This document shows, piece by piece, positions 6,414 through 6,449 of a DNA stretch of 6,449 nt. Position 1 is the first letter of the stretch, and each line of letters starts with the position of its first letter. The stretch comes from Lachnospiraceae bacterium (GTDB lineage Bacteria; Bacillota; Clostridia; Lachnospirales; Lachnospiraceae): contig JAILOA010000439.1 in assembly GCA_024691065.1 (NCBI GenBank), forward strand, positions 1 to 6,449. The letters are read 5' to 3'. Below the pieces are notes generated by a model. That model made no database searches. It was not told where the DNA came from and was given only the letters and a program-made list of their open reading frames with translations. The position numbers were made by a program, and so were the translations under genes.

Positions 6414-6419
6414 TATAAT
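6414..6419 (+). promoter_or_regulatory. Possible -10 box beyond the kinase-like gene
   Basis: A perfect TATAAT occurs in the last 85 bases, but the candidate -35 (TTAAAT at 6392-6397, spacing 16) matches poorly. It could belong to a gene starting just beyond the window. No terminator hairpin with a T-run is visible between 6365 and 6449. Confidence 0.25.
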
Positions 6420-6449
6420 GAGAATCATCTTGAAAAATATAATTTGAAT

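Overview
The window looks like a chromosomal stretch from a low-GC Gram-positive bacterium, most likely a member of the Clostridia and possibly Lachnospiraceae. The evidence is AT-rich DNA, a strong GGAGGG ribosome binding site, near-consensus housekeeping promoter boxes, a Sec-type secreted protein with a Ser/Gly/Pro-rich spacer, and a kinase-like membrane protein. The family-level placement is inference from general style. No rRNA, tRNA, CRISPR array, insertion sequence or phage gene is visible.

Layout. (1) Positions 1-2421, minus strand: a very large cytosolic-looking, helix-rich protein. Its C-terminus runs off the left edge, and 807 codons are open without a stop. I do not recognise its family. 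(2) Positions 2422-3063: a divergent intergenic region. It holds a probable minus-strand promoter flanked by inverted repeats, a striking G/T-rich tract (about 2757-2897) that lacks C on the plus strand from 2770 to 2915 and carries 13 runs of three or more G, and a strong plus-strand promoter (TGGACA-17-TATAAT) whose -35 lies inside an inverted repeat. (3) Positions 3064-4662, plus strand: a secreted modular protein made of a signal peptide, a beta-sandwich domain resembling PPC, two different blocks of tandem repeats forming a long hydrophilic spacer, and a C-terminal Ig-like (Big_2-like) domain that contains a nearly perfect 42-bp duplication. (4) Positions 4663-4882: an intergenic leader with two small inverted repeats and no clear terminator. 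(5) Positions 4883-6364, plus strand: a divergent protein-kinase-like domain, a basic juxtamembrane linker, one transmembrane helix and an extracellular C-terminal leucine-rich repeat domain. The last 85 bases hold only a possible -10 box.

Working model (inference): the two plus-strand genes form a cell-surface pair, a secreted repeat protein and a membrane receptor with an intracellular kinase-like domain and an external LRR sensor. They are divergent from a large cytosolic protein that may or may not belong to the same system. The receptor mirrors the topology of eukaryotic LRR receptor kinases, with the kinase at the N-terminus inside and the LRR at the C-terminus outside. Its kinase core is degenerate: the glycine loop is missing, DFG is replaced by DLC and the C-lobe is short, but the key Lys, catalytic-loop Asp/Lys/Asn and metal-binding Asp are all kept.
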